Assembly: GCF_003182135.1 (NCBI RefSeq)
Contig: NZ_QGTL01000004.1
Coordinates: forward strand, 62,001 to 126,000
DNA: 64,000 nucleotides
Reading direction: 5' to 3'
DNA from: Nocardia neocaledoniensis
GTDB taxonomy: Bacteria; Actinomycetota; Actinomycetes; Mycobacteriales; Mycobacteriaceae
Under the pieces are notes generated by a model, which worked only from the letters and a program-made list of their open reading frames with translations, did no database searches and was not told the origin of the DNA. Below, in pieces: positions 34,681 to 43,288 of the stretch (its first letter is position 1; the number at the start of each line of letters is the position of its first letter). The position numbers and the translations under genes were made by a program.

Positions 34681-35742
34681 ATGACACGGGTGGGGAGATC
34701 ACGTTCTGCTGGAGTGAAACTGCTGCTGGGGATCGCGGGGATCGCGTTCTTGGTGGGCGGGGCGGCGACTGTTGTCGGGATCGGCGGGCTGGTTTCAGAT
34801 CCTGATGCGGTGCCGACGTGTGACGGGAAGGTCATGTCCGTCGGGGAGCTGTGCGAGATCACTCGTGGTGGTTCCCTCGTCGACTCCTACACCTATCAGG
34901 AGAAGCTCGAGCGGCAGCGGGCGAACAAGGACAGTGGCGGGAACACGCTCGTCATCGGGCTCACGGTGATCGGGGTGAGTCTGCTCGGCGGGGCGCTCGT
35001 CGAAATCAGGTTCCGGCGCTCGAATCGCCGACGAACACAGCACGGGGCCGCGGCGGCCATTACGACGCCCTCGGTACCAACCCCCTTGGTACCAACGCCT
35101 TCTGTCCCAGTGCCCTCCGTACCGACGCAATCCACAGCTGCTCCGCCAACAGGTGATTCCGGAGCCGCCCGCAACAAGCGTTTGGTCGTGATCACCGCGG
35201 TCCTCGCGTGGCTGTGTGTAGCCACGGCGGTGGTAGTTGGCGTTGTGGTCATCCTCGACGACCGGTCTGACTCCTCGGAGCCGTCCGCGTCACAGGCGGC
35301 GGCCGCTTCGTCCGAGGCGGCCTACGCCCGCCATACCGAGGCTCTGATGGCCGCGATGCCCGAGACTCTGCGAGCAGCGACCCAGCGTTGCGAACCGGGG
35401 TATGCCAATCAACACCGCGCTCTCCACACCCGCACGTGCTACCTGGCAAAGGGCAGCCCTCTGGTCGCGGGCTTGGCAGCCCACGAGGGGATGGCAGGCA
35501 TCTTCGAGGTGGGGAAGGTGAACGGCGCGTCCTATGCCGACACGATGCGCTACGAGGGTAAAGCGTTCCTTGATGACAGCACGCGATTCGCGGTGTTCTA
35601 TCAAGACCCGTATCCTTCTGGCCAGCCCGGTCTCGGCAATTACATGCAGTATCTCGACCGCCGAACCGGATTGTGGCTGCAGGTGAGCTACTTGGTCACC
35701 GTGCAGGATGCCGAGACGTTTCTCGCGCGCGCTGGGTTCTGA
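34681..35742 (+). CDS. membrane protein with two N-terminal helices and an extracytoplasmic domain
   Basis: 353 residues from ATG 34681 (gaggt 7 nt upstream; in-frame ATG at 34660 is less well placed). Helices at about 13-40 (LLLGIAGIAFLVGGAATVVG), 87-106 and 164-190 (VVITAVLAWLCVATAVVVGV), with Pro/Thr repeats (VPTPSVP type) between. The last 150 residues, with two Cys, look like a folded outer domain (AATQRCEPGY, HTRTCYLAKGSPLV). No family recognised. Confidence 0.7.
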   Translation: MTRVGRSRSAGVKLLLGIAGIAFLVGGAATVVGIGGLVSDPDAVPTCDGKVMSVGELCEITRGGSLVDSYTYQEKLERQRANKDSGGNTLVIGLTVIGVSLLGGALVEIRFRRSNRRRTQHGAAAAITTPSVPTPLVPTPSVPVPSVPTQSTAAPPTGDSGAARNKRLVVITAVLAWLCVATAVVVGVVVILDDRSDSSEPSASQAAAASSEAAYARHTEALMAAMPETLRAATQRCEPGYANQHRALHTRTCYLAKGSPLVAGLAAHEGMAGIFEVGKVNGASYADTMRYEGKAFLDDSTRFAVFYQDPYPSGQPGLGNYMQYLDRRTGLWLQVSYLVTVQDAETFLARAGF

Positions 35743-35755
35743 ATCCCGACCGCGT

Positions 35756-35959
35756 CTACTGCGGAATGACGATGGGGCAGGACATGGCCCCCACAGCGCA
35801 GGCGAAGGCCTCGATGAGGTCCTGGGCGGACCCGGTCCCAAGCGTGCCGCTGCCGGCACCAGCGGTTTCCGCGGTGGCCGGGCCCGCGGCGATGAGAAGT
35901 CCCGTGGCGACGGCGAGAGCGGCGACACCGGTGCGCATTGTTCGATTCAGGTTGAGCAT
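35756..35959 (-). CDS. small secreted protein
   Basis: 67 residues: signal peptide MLNLNRTMRTGVAALAVATG continuing to ATA-ET (cleavage about residue 30), then 37 residues with two Cys (FACAVGAMSCPIVIPQ) that could form a disulfide. Ends 13 bp from the convergent membrane-protein stop. Function unknown. Confidence 0.75.
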   Translation of the reverse strand: MLNLNRTMRTGVAALAVATGLLIAAGPATAETAGAGSGTLGTGSAQDLIEAFACAVGAMSCPIVIPQ

Positions 35960-36022
35960 GACCGAATCGTAGAGTCGAGCAGAAGTTTTCGGCTGCCCCG
36001 AAATCCGGGGCTAGAATCGCCC

Positions 36023-36475
36023 ATGGCTTCGACGCACCCCTTCTTCCAGCTGGGCGCCGACAGGCGACGACTGGTTCATCTCGCACTGTGCGAAGACGCC
36101 CTGCTGACCTGGAACGATTACGTCCAGGGAAATCCCGCCGCGCTGCGCTATCGCGACTCGGTCGTCGGAATGGGGCACACCGTCGACGTCGAACTCCCCG
36201 CCGACGCACTGCGCGCGGCGCGAGCCGGCGTGGACCTCACGGATGTCGACCGCCGCTATCTCGAGCCCATCGCCGCGCTGCAGGACGATGATCTGACCTT
36301 CCCCGATTCGGTCGAACTCGGCTATTACGCGATCTACAACTGTTTCCGGAAATACGTGAGCGGTGACGACATCCAGGATTGGCTGATCGTCAACCAGGCG
36401 CTGTCGGTCCACCCTGACGGCGAGGTGGCCGCCCGCCTGACGCGCGCGATAGACGAACTCGACCCGACCGCCTAG
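36023..36475 (+). CDS. uncharacterised alpha-helical protein
   Basis: 150 residues from ATG 36023. Acidic and helical (LVHLALCEDALLTWNDYVQG, LGYYAIYNCFRKYVSGDDIQ). Stop lies 5 bp from the convergent flavin-reductase stop. No family recognised; size and acidity recall small immunity-type proteins, but nothing else supports that. Confidence 0.65.
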   Translation: MASTHPFFQLGADRRRLVHLALCEDALLTWNDYVQGNPAALRYRDSVVGMGHTVDVELPADALRAARAGVDLTDVDRRYLEPIAALQDDDLTFPDSVELGYYAIYNCFRKYVSGDDIQDWLIVNQALSVHPDGEVAARLTRAIDELDPTA

Positions 36476-36480
36476 CGCGA

Positions 36481-36978
36481 TCAGCCGGTGTGCAGCGTGC
36501 GGAACTTGCTGGCGTGGAAGACAAGTGGATCGATGTCCTCCCGCGCCGCGATGCGGTGAACTCGGACGAGCACCACCAGATGATCGCCCGCAGGAACATG
36601 CGTCTCGGGCACACCTTCGATCCACGCCGTCGCACCGTCGATGAAAACTGCCTCACCGGTCCCCCGATGCAGGGCCGTCTCGCGGAAACGGTCACCGTTG
36701 CGAGCCCCGAGAGCCTTGGCCGCGGCCTGCTGGTCGGTGCCGAGCAGGCTGAGCCCGAGGTGCCCCGCGCCGGCCAGCTTCGGCCAGGTCGAGGACGAGT
36801 TCTGCACGCAGAACGAGACCAGCGGCGGGTCGAGGGAGACGGGCACGAAGGTGCTCACCGCCAGGCCGTGCGGCGTGCCATCGATCTCGGCGCAGACCGC
36901 GACGACGCCGCTAGGAAAATTGGCGAAGGCACGGCGTAGACCGTTGCCGTCGGCGGGAAAGTCCAAGAGCTCATGCAT
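36481..36978 (-). CDS. flavin reductase (FMN-binding split barrel)
   Basis: 165 residues: LRRAFANFPSGVVAVCAEID, GLAVSTFVPVSLDPPLVSFC, GHLGLSLLGTDQQAAAKALG, DHLVVLVRVHRIAA. This is the flavin reductase family that supplies reduced FMN to two-component monooxygenases. Overlaps the upstream FMN-reductase gene by 8 bp, and lies downstream of the two monooxygenase genes in the same operon. Confidence 0.9.
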   Translation of the reverse strand: MHELLDFPADGNGLRRAFANFPSGVVAVCAEIDGTPHGLAVSTFVPVSLDPPLVSFCVQNSSSTWPKLAGAGHLGLSLLGTDQQAAAKALGARNGDRFRETALHRGTGEAVFIDGATAWIEGVPETHVPAGDHLVVLVRVHRIAAREDIDPLVFHASKFRTLHTG

Positions 36979-37486
36979 GATTCGTCTCCACGACGTGGTT
37001 CGTCAGTGCTGCCACGACGGGCGCCCAGCGTTGCGCGTACGCCTCGATGACACCGTCTTCGGCGAAACTTCGATCGGCGAGATAGAGACCAGGCAGCGCC
37101 GCGGTCCCACCGATTTCCACCAGGACCGGCTTGAGCAGCAGGTCGGGTGCGAGGGCGTGCGCCGGACCCGCACCGAGCATCACCGGAACGGTGACGACGC
37201 CGGCCAGACCCGTGCCGCCGTCGAACTTTTCGAGGAACAGTTTGAGCAGCCCGGTGTAGGTGGCCTTGAAGGTCGGACTCGCGAAAACGACCAACTCCGA
37301 AGTGGATACGGTTTTCGCGGCCGCGGCCACGGCGGGATCTCCCCAGCCGAGCAGGCCGGGCCCGAGGGTGACGAGGTCGATCACCTCGGGCTCGGCGTCG
37401 GGCCGCAGCGCGCGGGCGACCCGCACGGCCGCGTCCAGGGTGCGCGAGGCCGGTTTCGGGTTTCCGACCACAACGGTCACAGTCAC
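36971..37486 (-). CDS. NADPH-dependent FMN reductase (SsuE/MsuE-like)
   Basis: 171 residues, flavodoxin-like: VVVGNPKPASRTLDAAVRVA at the FMN phosphate loop, LVVFASPTFKATYTGLLKLF, GLAGVVTVPVMLGAGPAHAL. This matches MsuE/SsuE reductases that partner sulfonate and sulfone monooxygenases. 16 bp after the sfnB-like gene. Confidence 0.88.
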   Translation of the reverse strand: MTVTVVVGNPKPASRTLDAAVRVARALRPDAEPEVIDLVTLGPGLLGWGDPAVAAAAKTVSTSELVVFASPTFKATYTGLLKLFLEKFDGGTGLAGVVTVPVMLGAGPAHALAPDLLLKPVLVEIGGTAALPGLYLADRSFAEDGVIEAYAQRWAPVVAALTNHVVETNHA

Positions 37487-37502
37487 TGGCAGGTCCTCAC
37501 TC

Positions 37503-38900
37503 TCAGATCACGCCGTGCGAGGGCGGCGCTTGGTTCCGCAGCACGGCCCGGCCGATGTGCTGGTACTTCCAGCGGACGGGATCGTGCAGGGTATGGGTGC
37601 GCGCGTTGCGCCAGAAGTGGTCGAGCCGATGCGCGGCCGCGGCACTGCGCGTCCCACCGACCTCGAAGATCGCCGCCGACACCTCGTTGGCCGCGCGATC
37701 AGCGAGGATCTTGGCCGTCGCGACAGCGGTCGACGCCCGGCCCACCTCGCTTCGGCCCGGTCGGAGGTCTGCGGCTTCGCCGCCCGCCGGACCTGCACGC
37801 CCCCTGCCAGCGTCTGTTCGGGCACCCACCTCGGCCTCCGAGCCCACGCCGCCGCTCGACGGCGCCTGGCGATCGCCCGTGGCCCTACCGGCCGAATCCA
37901 CAGCTGCCGCGCTCAGCGCCGAGTCGCGGACTGCCGCATCCACCGCCGCCCCCGCGACCACCAAAGCAGCCTCGGCCGCCGCGACCGATACCGCCAACTC
38001 ACCGAACCGCTGGACCAGCAGCGGATCATCAACGGCCCTGGCGACCTCCGCCTCGAACCACGGCCTGCTGTGCGTCCGCGTGAACTCGGCCGCCGCTTCC
38101 AACGCACCGCGCGCGATGCCCGCGTCGATGGCGGCGTGCAGCAACTGCGCGAACGCTCCATATCCGGTCGGCGCGTTCACCGCGGCGGCCCGAGCGACCA
38201 GGTTCTGCGCATCGACCTGGACCCCATCGAATTCGACGGTCCCGCTCCCGGTAGTGCGCTGCCCCAACGCATCCCAGTCATCGATGATGCGGACACCGGA
38301 CGCCAGCGCGGGAACGAAAGCCACGTACTCCCCAGGCTCCAGACCGGACGCCGCGAGCGGATCATCCAGCCTCGTCAGCACGGCGAGAATGTCGGCGAAC
38401 AGCGATCCGGTGCAGTAGTACTTGGTCCCGTCGACGACGAATCTCCGTGGCCCGTCGACAACCTGATGCCGCACCGGCCGCAGCACCGTCGCGATGTCCG
38501 CGACAGTCGCCCCACCCCGCTCCGACTGCGCGTTCGCGATCCGCGCACCCGCCAGCACCCGCCCGAAATACTCGTGCTGCTGCGCGGGAGTTCCGGCCAG
38601 CCGCAACAGGTTCAGGTACACGAAGTGACTGTGCGGCACCTGCGCGATATTGGGATCACCCGTCGCCAGGACCCTGACCACCTCGGCGACCACACTCGGC
38701 CGAAGATCCGCCCCGCCGAACGCGGAGGGCACGGTGATGGCGAGCAGCCCGCTGGCCGAGAGCAGATCGAGTTCCTCGTGCGGCAGCCGCCGAGCTCGAT
38801 CGCGTTCGGCCGCGCCGGAAGCGAATTCGGCCGCCAACTCGGCAGCGACCGCCACAGCCTGGGCCGCCGTGGTGATCCGCTCGGCGGTCACCACCGTCAT
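37503..38900 (-). CDS. acyl-CoA-dehydrogenase-fold flavin monooxygenase, SfnB/DszC-like
   Basis: 465 residues. ACAD-fold features: LSASGLLAITVPSAFGGADL, GDPNIAQVPHSHFVYLNLLR, IANAQSERGGATVADI, DGTKYYCTGSLFADILAVLT, and the C-terminal TRSAAAAHRLDHFWRNARTH. SfnB/DszC relatives are about 400 aa; the excess is a Gly/Ala/Arg/Ser-rich insert at about residues 325-388. Overlaps sfnG by 1 bp. Likely role: sulfur acquisition from sulfones, sulfoxides or thio-compounds. Confidence 0.85.
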   Translation of the reverse strand: MTVVTAERITTAAQAVAVAAELAAEFASGAAERDRARRLPHEELDLLSASGLLAITVPSAFGGADLRPSVVAEVVRVLATGDPNIAQVPHSHFVYLNLLRLAGTPAQQHEYFGRVLAGARIANAQSERGGATVADIATVLRPVRHQVVDGPRRFVVDGTKYYCTGSLFADILAVLTRLDDPLAASGLEPGEYVAFVPALASGVRIIDDWDALGQRTTGSGTVEFDGVQVDAQNLVARAAAVNAPTGYGAFAQLLHAAIDAGIARGALEAAAEFTRTHSRPWFEAEVARAVDDPLLVQRFGELAVSVAAAEAALVVAGAAVDAAVRDSALSAAAVDSAGRATGDRQAPSSGGVGSEAEVGARTDAGRGRAGPAGGEAADLRPGRSEVGRASTAVATAKILADRAANEVSAAIFEVGGTRSAAAAHRLDHFWRNARTHTLHDPVRWKYQHIGRAVLRNQAPPSHGVI

Positions 38901-40015
38901 CAGCGTCCCGCCGCGACCGGCGTCGCGGCGGCCTCCAGCTCACGCACGAGCGGCAGCACCTTCGCGCCGAAGTATTCGATCTCCTCCTGGAAGTGCAGGA
39001 ACCCGGCCAGGATCAGGTCGACGCCGAGCGCGCGGTAGGCCACGATCCGCTCGGCGATCTGTTCGGGCGTGCCGATGAGACCGGTGCGGAAGCCGTCGTT
39101 GTACTGGACCAGATCCTCGAAGGTCGAGTCGGCCCACATCCCCTTGCGGTCGCTGGTGGACGCGCCGGCCTGCTGCACTGCGTCGCGGAACCCTTGCACC
39201 GCAGGCTTGTTCGCCTTCTCGACGATTTCGCGCAGGGTGTCGCGGGCTTCCTTCTCGGTGTCGCGGGCGATGATGAAGCCGTTGAGCCCGAACTTCACCT
39301 CGCGATCGTTGGCCCTGGCCACCTCACGCAGGTCGTCGAGTTGCTCGGTGACGCCGTCGAAGTCCTTGCCGTTGGAGAAGTACCAGTCGGCGTAGCGGCC
39401 GCCGTTGCGGCGCGCGGCGGTGGAGTTACCACCCTGGAAGAGTTCGGGATTCGGCCGTTCGGGAGTGTTGAGCGGCTTGGGCTTGAGCGTGAAGTCGCGG
39501 ATGCGGTAGAAGTCGCCGCCGTAGTTCACGGCGTCTTCGGTCCAGATCTTGCGGATCACCTCGAGGAATTCGGCGCTGCGCCGGTAGCGCTCGTCGTGCT
39601 CGAGCCACGGCTCACCGAGGGCCTGGAACTCGCCCGCGAACCAACCCGACACCACATTGATCGCGAACCGGCCGCCGGACAGATGGTCGGCCGTGGCACC
39701 GAACTTCGCCAGCACCGCCGGGTGCCACAGCCCCGGATGCACGGCAGCGATCACCTTGAGCCGCTCGGTCGCCCCGAGCAGCGCCAGGCTGAACGAGGTC
39801 GATTCGTGCTGGTACTCCGCGCCGTAGGACGCGGTGTAGCGCACCTGGGACAGCGCGTACTCGAACCCGTTGCGCTCGGCGGTCTGCGCGAGCTTGCGGT
39901 TGTATTCGAAGTCCCAGCTCGTGCGCTGCTCGATCTCGCTGGTCACGAGTCCACCGCTGACATTGGGGACCCAGTACGCGAACGAGACCTGATCGGCGAT
40001 TCTCTCCGTGGTCAT
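38900..40015 (-). CDS. sfnG: FMNH2-dependent dimethyl-sulfone monooxygenase
   Basis: 371 residues, luciferase-like TIM barrel. Characteristic SfnG stretches: SFAYWVPNVSGGLVTSEIEQ, RTSWDFEYNRKLAQTAERNG, TASYGAEYQHESTSFSLALL, NVVSGWFAGEFQALGEPWLE, FQGGNSTAARRNGGRYADWY. Converts dimethyl sulfone to methanesulfinate for sulfur supply. First gene of a four-gene minus-strand operon with an sfnB-like oxygenase and two flavin reductases. Confidence 0.93.
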   Translation of the reverse strand: MTTERIADQVSFAYWVPNVSGGLVTSEIEQRTSWDFEYNRKLAQTAERNGFEYALSQVRYTASYGAEYQHESTSFSLALLGATERLKVIAAVHPGLWHPAVLAKFGATADHLSGGRFAINVVSGWFAGEFQALGEPWLEHDERYRRSAEFLEVIRKIWTEDAVNYGGDFYRIRDFTLKPKPLNTPERPNPELFQGGNSTAARRNGGRYADWYFSNGKDFDGVTEQLDDLREVARANDREVKFGLNGFIIARDTEKEARDTLREIVEKANKPAVQGFRDAVQQAGASTSDRKGMWADSTFEDLVQYNDGFRTGLIGTPEQIAERIVAYRALGVDLILAGFLHFQEEIEYFGAKVLPLVRELEAAATPVAAGR

Positions 40016-40107
40016 GGTGGCTCCTCTCGGCGACGGTGTTCCCAGTGCAACACCGTCGCCGGAGCCCGACGAGAGTTTGAATCGGCGCGATCGATACGGC
40101 GGGAGCG

Positions 40108-40425
40108 TCAGCTACCCAGGCGCACGCAATCCGCGGCGATCTTGGACTGGGCCGCGCTCACCTTGGCGGCGTCGTCCTCGCCCAGAAGTTTCGCCGGGTC
40201 GCCGGACTGTCCGTTGGACACCATCACCCGCAGTCCGTCCTGCGACATTCCGGAGTCGAGGAACACCTGCGCCGCGCAGTCGGCTAGTTCGGCGTTCTTC
40301 AAACCCTTGTCCTGCAACGACTTCGACAGTTCAGCCTGGGTAACCGCCGGCGCTTCGTCGCCACCACCGCACGCCGACAACATCGGCGCGGCGATCAGTG
40401 CCGCGGCGATCAGACAGATCCGCAC
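40108..40425 (-). CDS. small lipoprotein
   Basis: 105 residues. Signal peptide with lipobox: MRICLIAAALIAAPMLSAC, Cys19 lipidated. The mature domain is helical and charged with two more Cys (ELADCAAQVF, AADCVRLGS), likely bridged. Upstream of the sfn operon on the same strand (93 bp gap); no family recognised. Confidence 0.75.
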   Translation of the reverse strand: MRICLIAAALIAAPMLSACGGGDEAPAVTQAELSKSLQDKGLKNAELADCAAQVFLDSGMSQDGLRVMVSNGQSGDPAKLLGEDDAAKVSAAQSKIAADCVRLGS

Positions 40426-40527
40426 TCGCTAGTCCTCTCGATCGCTGCGCATCGGCCGACGCACAGCCGTGCTGGATCATGCCGCACGAACCATGCATGT
40501 GGCCAGACCGAACCACGCGTCCATTAA

Positions 40528-40544
40528 CTGACTCGCGAGTAAGA
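40528..40544 (+). promoter_or_regulatory. palindrome upstream of the crotonase gene
   Basis: actcgcgagt (40531-40540) is a perfect 10-bp palindrome, 11 bp before the crotonase ATG. Related half-sites occur before fadE5 (ttacccgcgagtag at 44451). Candidate TetR-type operator for fatty-acid genes. Confidence 0.4.
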
Positions 40545-40551
40545 TACGGAT

Positions 40552-41301
40552 ATGGGAGACAACATCACGGTGCGCTTCGAGAGCGATCGCGCATATGTCA
40601 CATTGAATCGGCCGGGCAAACACAACGGATTGAGCCTGGAAATGCTGCGCGATCTGGTCGCGGCAGCCCGAGAAGTGGCCGCGCACAGGGGCACCCGCGT
40701 CGTCATCCTGAGCGGAAACGGGCCGAGTTTCAGCAGCGGCCTCGACATCGCCGCGGCCACCCGCGACCCCTTGGCTATCGTGCGCGAATTCCTGCCGCGA
40801 CCGTGGCGCGGCACAAACACCTTCCAAGAAGCCTGCTGGGCCTGGCGCCGTCTCGACGTCCCGGTGATCGCCGCCGTGCACGGCCGCTGCTACGGCGGCG
40901 GACTCCAGCTCGCCCTGGCCGCCGACTTCCGCATCGCCGAGCCGACGGCGGAGTTCTCGGTGATGGAGGGCGCGCACGGGCTGATTCCGGACATGTCGGG
41001 CGCGGCGACGTTGTCGCAGCTCATCGGCATCGATCAGGCCCTGCTGCTCACCATGACCGCCGACCCCGTCGACGCCGCGTACGCCGAGAAGATCGGCCTC
41101 GTCACCGCCGTCGCCGAGGACCCGCTGGCCGCTGCGGAGGCCATGGCCGACCGCGTCACCGCCCGCGATCCGCGCGCGGTGGCCGCCGCCAAGCGCCTGT
41201 TCGACTCCTCCTGGCATCGCCGTTCCCGCGCCACCTTCGCCGCTGAGCGCGCCGCGCAGATTCCGTTGCTGCTGCGTAAGGCCCTGGGCGGTCGCGGCTG
41301 A
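40552..41301 (+). CDS. crotonase / enoyl-CoA hydratase family protein
   Basis: 249 residues: TLNRPGKHNGLSLEMLRDLV, VVILSGNGPSFSSGLDI (first oxyanion-hole strand), AAVHGRCYGGGLQLALAADF (second), GLIPDMSGAATLSQLIGIDQ. Glu of EFSVMEG and the residues near LIPD fit a general-acid/base site, but substrate cannot be told. ATG at 40552. Confidence 0.9.
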   Translation: MGDNITVRFESDRAYVTLNRPGKHNGLSLEMLRDLVAAAREVAAHRGTRVVILSGNGPSFSSGLDIAAATRDPLAIVREFLPRPWRGTNTFQEACWAWRRLDVPVIAAVHGRCYGGGLQLALAADFRIAEPTAEFSVMEGAHGLIPDMSGAATLSQLIGIDQALLLTMTADPVDAAYAEKIGLVTAVAEDPLAAAEAMADRVTARDPRAVAAAKRLFDSSWHRRSRATFAAERAAQIPLLLRKALGGRG

Positions 41302-41342
41302 CAGACAACTCCGAGCATCGTGGTGTCGACTCACAAAACGAG

Positions 41343-41409
41343 GTACCACATTTCGCATCGATAGCCTGTTAGCATCGCTGGGATTCGCTCACCAGCTGAA
41401 ATGTGGTAC
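41343..41409 (+). promoter_or_regulatory. long-armed inverted repeat before the DUF4185 gene
   Basis: gtaccacatttc (41343-41354) and gaaatgtggtac (41398-41409) are perfect 12-bp reverse complements 43 bp apart. They end 60 bp before the GTG of the secreted-protein gene. They could be two operator sites or, if transcribed, a leader hairpin. Confidence 0.55.
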
Positions 41410-41468
41410 GCGACACAGGCACCCCTGGGCGCGTTCTCTTTCGGCGCGACCCGGAGGCTCCCACGACC

Positions 41469-42575
41469 GTGAAGAAGACCGGTTCCATCCTGCTGGCCGC
41501 CCTCGCCGGTGCCACGGCCATGCTGGTGAGCGGAGCGCTGCCCGCCGCGGCGAATCCCAACGCGATCAATCCGATTCCGGTGCTCAACGGCACCCACGGG
41601 TTGCCCGCGCTGCACGGCCGCACGCAGGCCGTCTTCCAGGTGACGGGCATGGCCAGCCCGAACAACACCCAGAACTACAACGTCCTCGGCACCGACCTCG
41701 GCATCATGTGGGACAACGGCCGCGGCGAGATGCTGACGGCCTTCGGCGACACCGCCGGCATCGGTTTCCCGAATCTGCTGGCGGGCAGCACCTGGGCGTG
41801 GAGGTCCAACATCCTGGTCCGCAGCCACACCAAGGACCCGTCCGGCGGCATCTTCTTCGACAGCGTGGTGCGCGATGTGATCGGCCAGGCGCGCGATCTC
41901 ATCCCCAGCCCGAAGATCCCGTTCCTGGAGATCAGCCGCATCCCGACGGCGGGCATCTCCGCCAACGGCGTGCAGTACATGTCGTTGATGTCGGTGAAGA
42001 CCTGGGACGCGCCGGGCGAGTGGACCACCAGTTACTCGGGCCTGGCCGCCTCCGCCGACAACGGCGAGACCTGGGCCGATCTCGGCCACACCCGCCGCCC
42101 CGACGAGGGCGGCAACAGCAACTTCCAGATGAACGCCTTCCTGAAGGACGGCGGCTTCGTCTACGAGTACGGCACCCGCGCGGGCCGCGACAACGCCGCC
42201 TTCGTCGCCCGCGTGCCCGAGCACGAGATCGAGAACCTGGGCGCCTACGAGTACTGGGACGGCAGCGGCTGGAAGCTCAACGACGTGAACGCGGCGGCCC
42301 CGATCATGGGCGGCGTCGGCGAGCTGTCGGTGATGTACAACGAGTACCTCGGGCAGTTCATCTCGCTGACCACCGACCCGTTCAACTCGGTCGTCATGCG
42401 CCGCGCCTCCTCGCCGGAGGGTCCGTGGAGCGCGCCCGAGGTGCTGATCGACGCCCGGGAGCTGCCGACCGCCTACGCGCCGTCGATCTTCCCGTACCAG
42501 ACCGGTCGCGATCTGTACTTCATGACGACGATCCACAGCCAGTACAACGTCGTCCTGATGCGCACCCGCCTGTAG
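41469..42575 (+). CDS. secreted DUF4185-domain protein
   Basis: 368 residues from GTG 41469 (V/M KKTGSILLAALAGATAML). Signal peptide cleaved near AAAN (about residue 30). DUF4185 features: TDLGIMWDNGRGEMLTAFGD, TWAWRSNILVRS, GLAASADNGETWADLG, NFQMNAFLKDGGFVYEYGTR, MGGVGELSVMYNEYLGQFIS, YAPSIFPYQTG. The fold resembles five-bladed glycosidase-like propellers; mycobacterial relatives act on, or are thought to act on, wall arabinan-type glycans. Substrate not determined here. Confidence 0.88.
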   Translation: MKKTGSILLAALAGATAMLVSGALPAAANPNAINPIPVLNGTHGLPALHGRTQAVFQVTGMASPNNTQNYNVLGTDLGIMWDNGRGEMLTAFGDTAGIGFPNLLAGSTWAWRSNILVRSHTKDPSGGIFFDSVVRDVIGQARDLIPSPKIPFLEISRIPTAGISANGVQYMSLMSVKTWDAPGEWTTSYSGLAASADNGETWADLGHTRRPDEGGNSNFQMNAFLKDGGFVYEYGTRAGRDNAAFVARVPEHEIENLGAYEYWDGSGWKLNDVNAAAPIMGGVGELSVMYNEYLGQFISLTTDPFNSVVMRRASSPEGPWSAPEVLIDARELPTAYAPSIFPYQTGRDLYFMTTIHSQYNVVLMRTRL

Positions 42576-42598
42576 CGGCGCCCCATAGACTGCATCCC

Positions 42599-43288
42599 AT
42601 GGATGCGGCGGAGTGGGATGCCCGGTACGCGCAGAGCGAGTTGGTCTGGGGCGCACCGCCCAACAGCACGGTGGTCGAGTACGTGTACGGGCTGGATCGC
42701 CGGGTTCCGCTGGTCGCCGACGAGCCCGGCGGCACCCCGCCGCCGCTGCCACGCGCACTCGACCTGGCCTGCGGCGAGGGCAGGCACGCGCTGTGGCTGG
42801 CCACGCACGGCTGGCAGGTCGACGCCGTCGACTTCTCCCAGGTGGGCATCGACAAGGGCCGCACGGTCGCGGCGCGGCTGTCCCGCTCGGTCCGCTCCCG
42901 GGTCGACTGGCGCTGCGCCGACATCACCGACCTGGCCGCCGCCGGCATCACGGGCCCCTACGAGCTGATCCTGATGGTGTTCGTGCACCTGCCCGCCGAG
43001 CAGCGCGGCGCCCTGCTGCGCGAACTCGCCGCGATGGTCTCCCCGGGCGGAATGCTGCTGGTACTCGGCCACGACACCCGCAACATCACCGACGGCTACG
43101 GCGGCCCGCAGGATCCGTCGATCCTGTTCACGCCCGAGGACATCCGCGCCGAATTGGGCGCGGCGGGCGCACATCTCACCGTCCGCGTGGCCGACATGGT
43201 GCTGCGCCCGACCGAGGGACCCGACGCGATCGACGCGCTGGTCGTGGCCGAGCGCGCCGTGGCCGAGTCAGTCGAACCGAGCGCGTAG
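42599..43288 (+). CDS. class I SAM-dependent methyltransferase
   Basis: 229 residues from ATG 42599. N-terminal WDARYAQSELVWGAPPNSTV, SAM-binding motif I LDLACGEGRHALWLATHGW (about 51-69), acidic VDAVDFSQVGIDKGR, motif III-like YELILMVFVHLPAEQR. Resembles tellurite-resistance/thiopurine-type small methyltransferases. Its 3' end overlaps the convergent flavodoxin gene by 21 bp. Confidence 0.9.
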   Translation: MDAAEWDARYAQSELVWGAPPNSTVVEYVYGLDRRVPLVADEPGGTPPPLPRALDLACGEGRHALWLATHGWQVDAVDFSQVGIDKGRTVAARLSRSVRSRVDWRCADITDLAAAGITGPYELILMVFVHLPAEQRGALLRELAAMVSPGGMLLVLGHDTRNITDGYGGPQDPSILFTPEDIRAELGAAGAHLTVRVADMVLRPTEGPDAIDALVVAERAVAESVEPSA

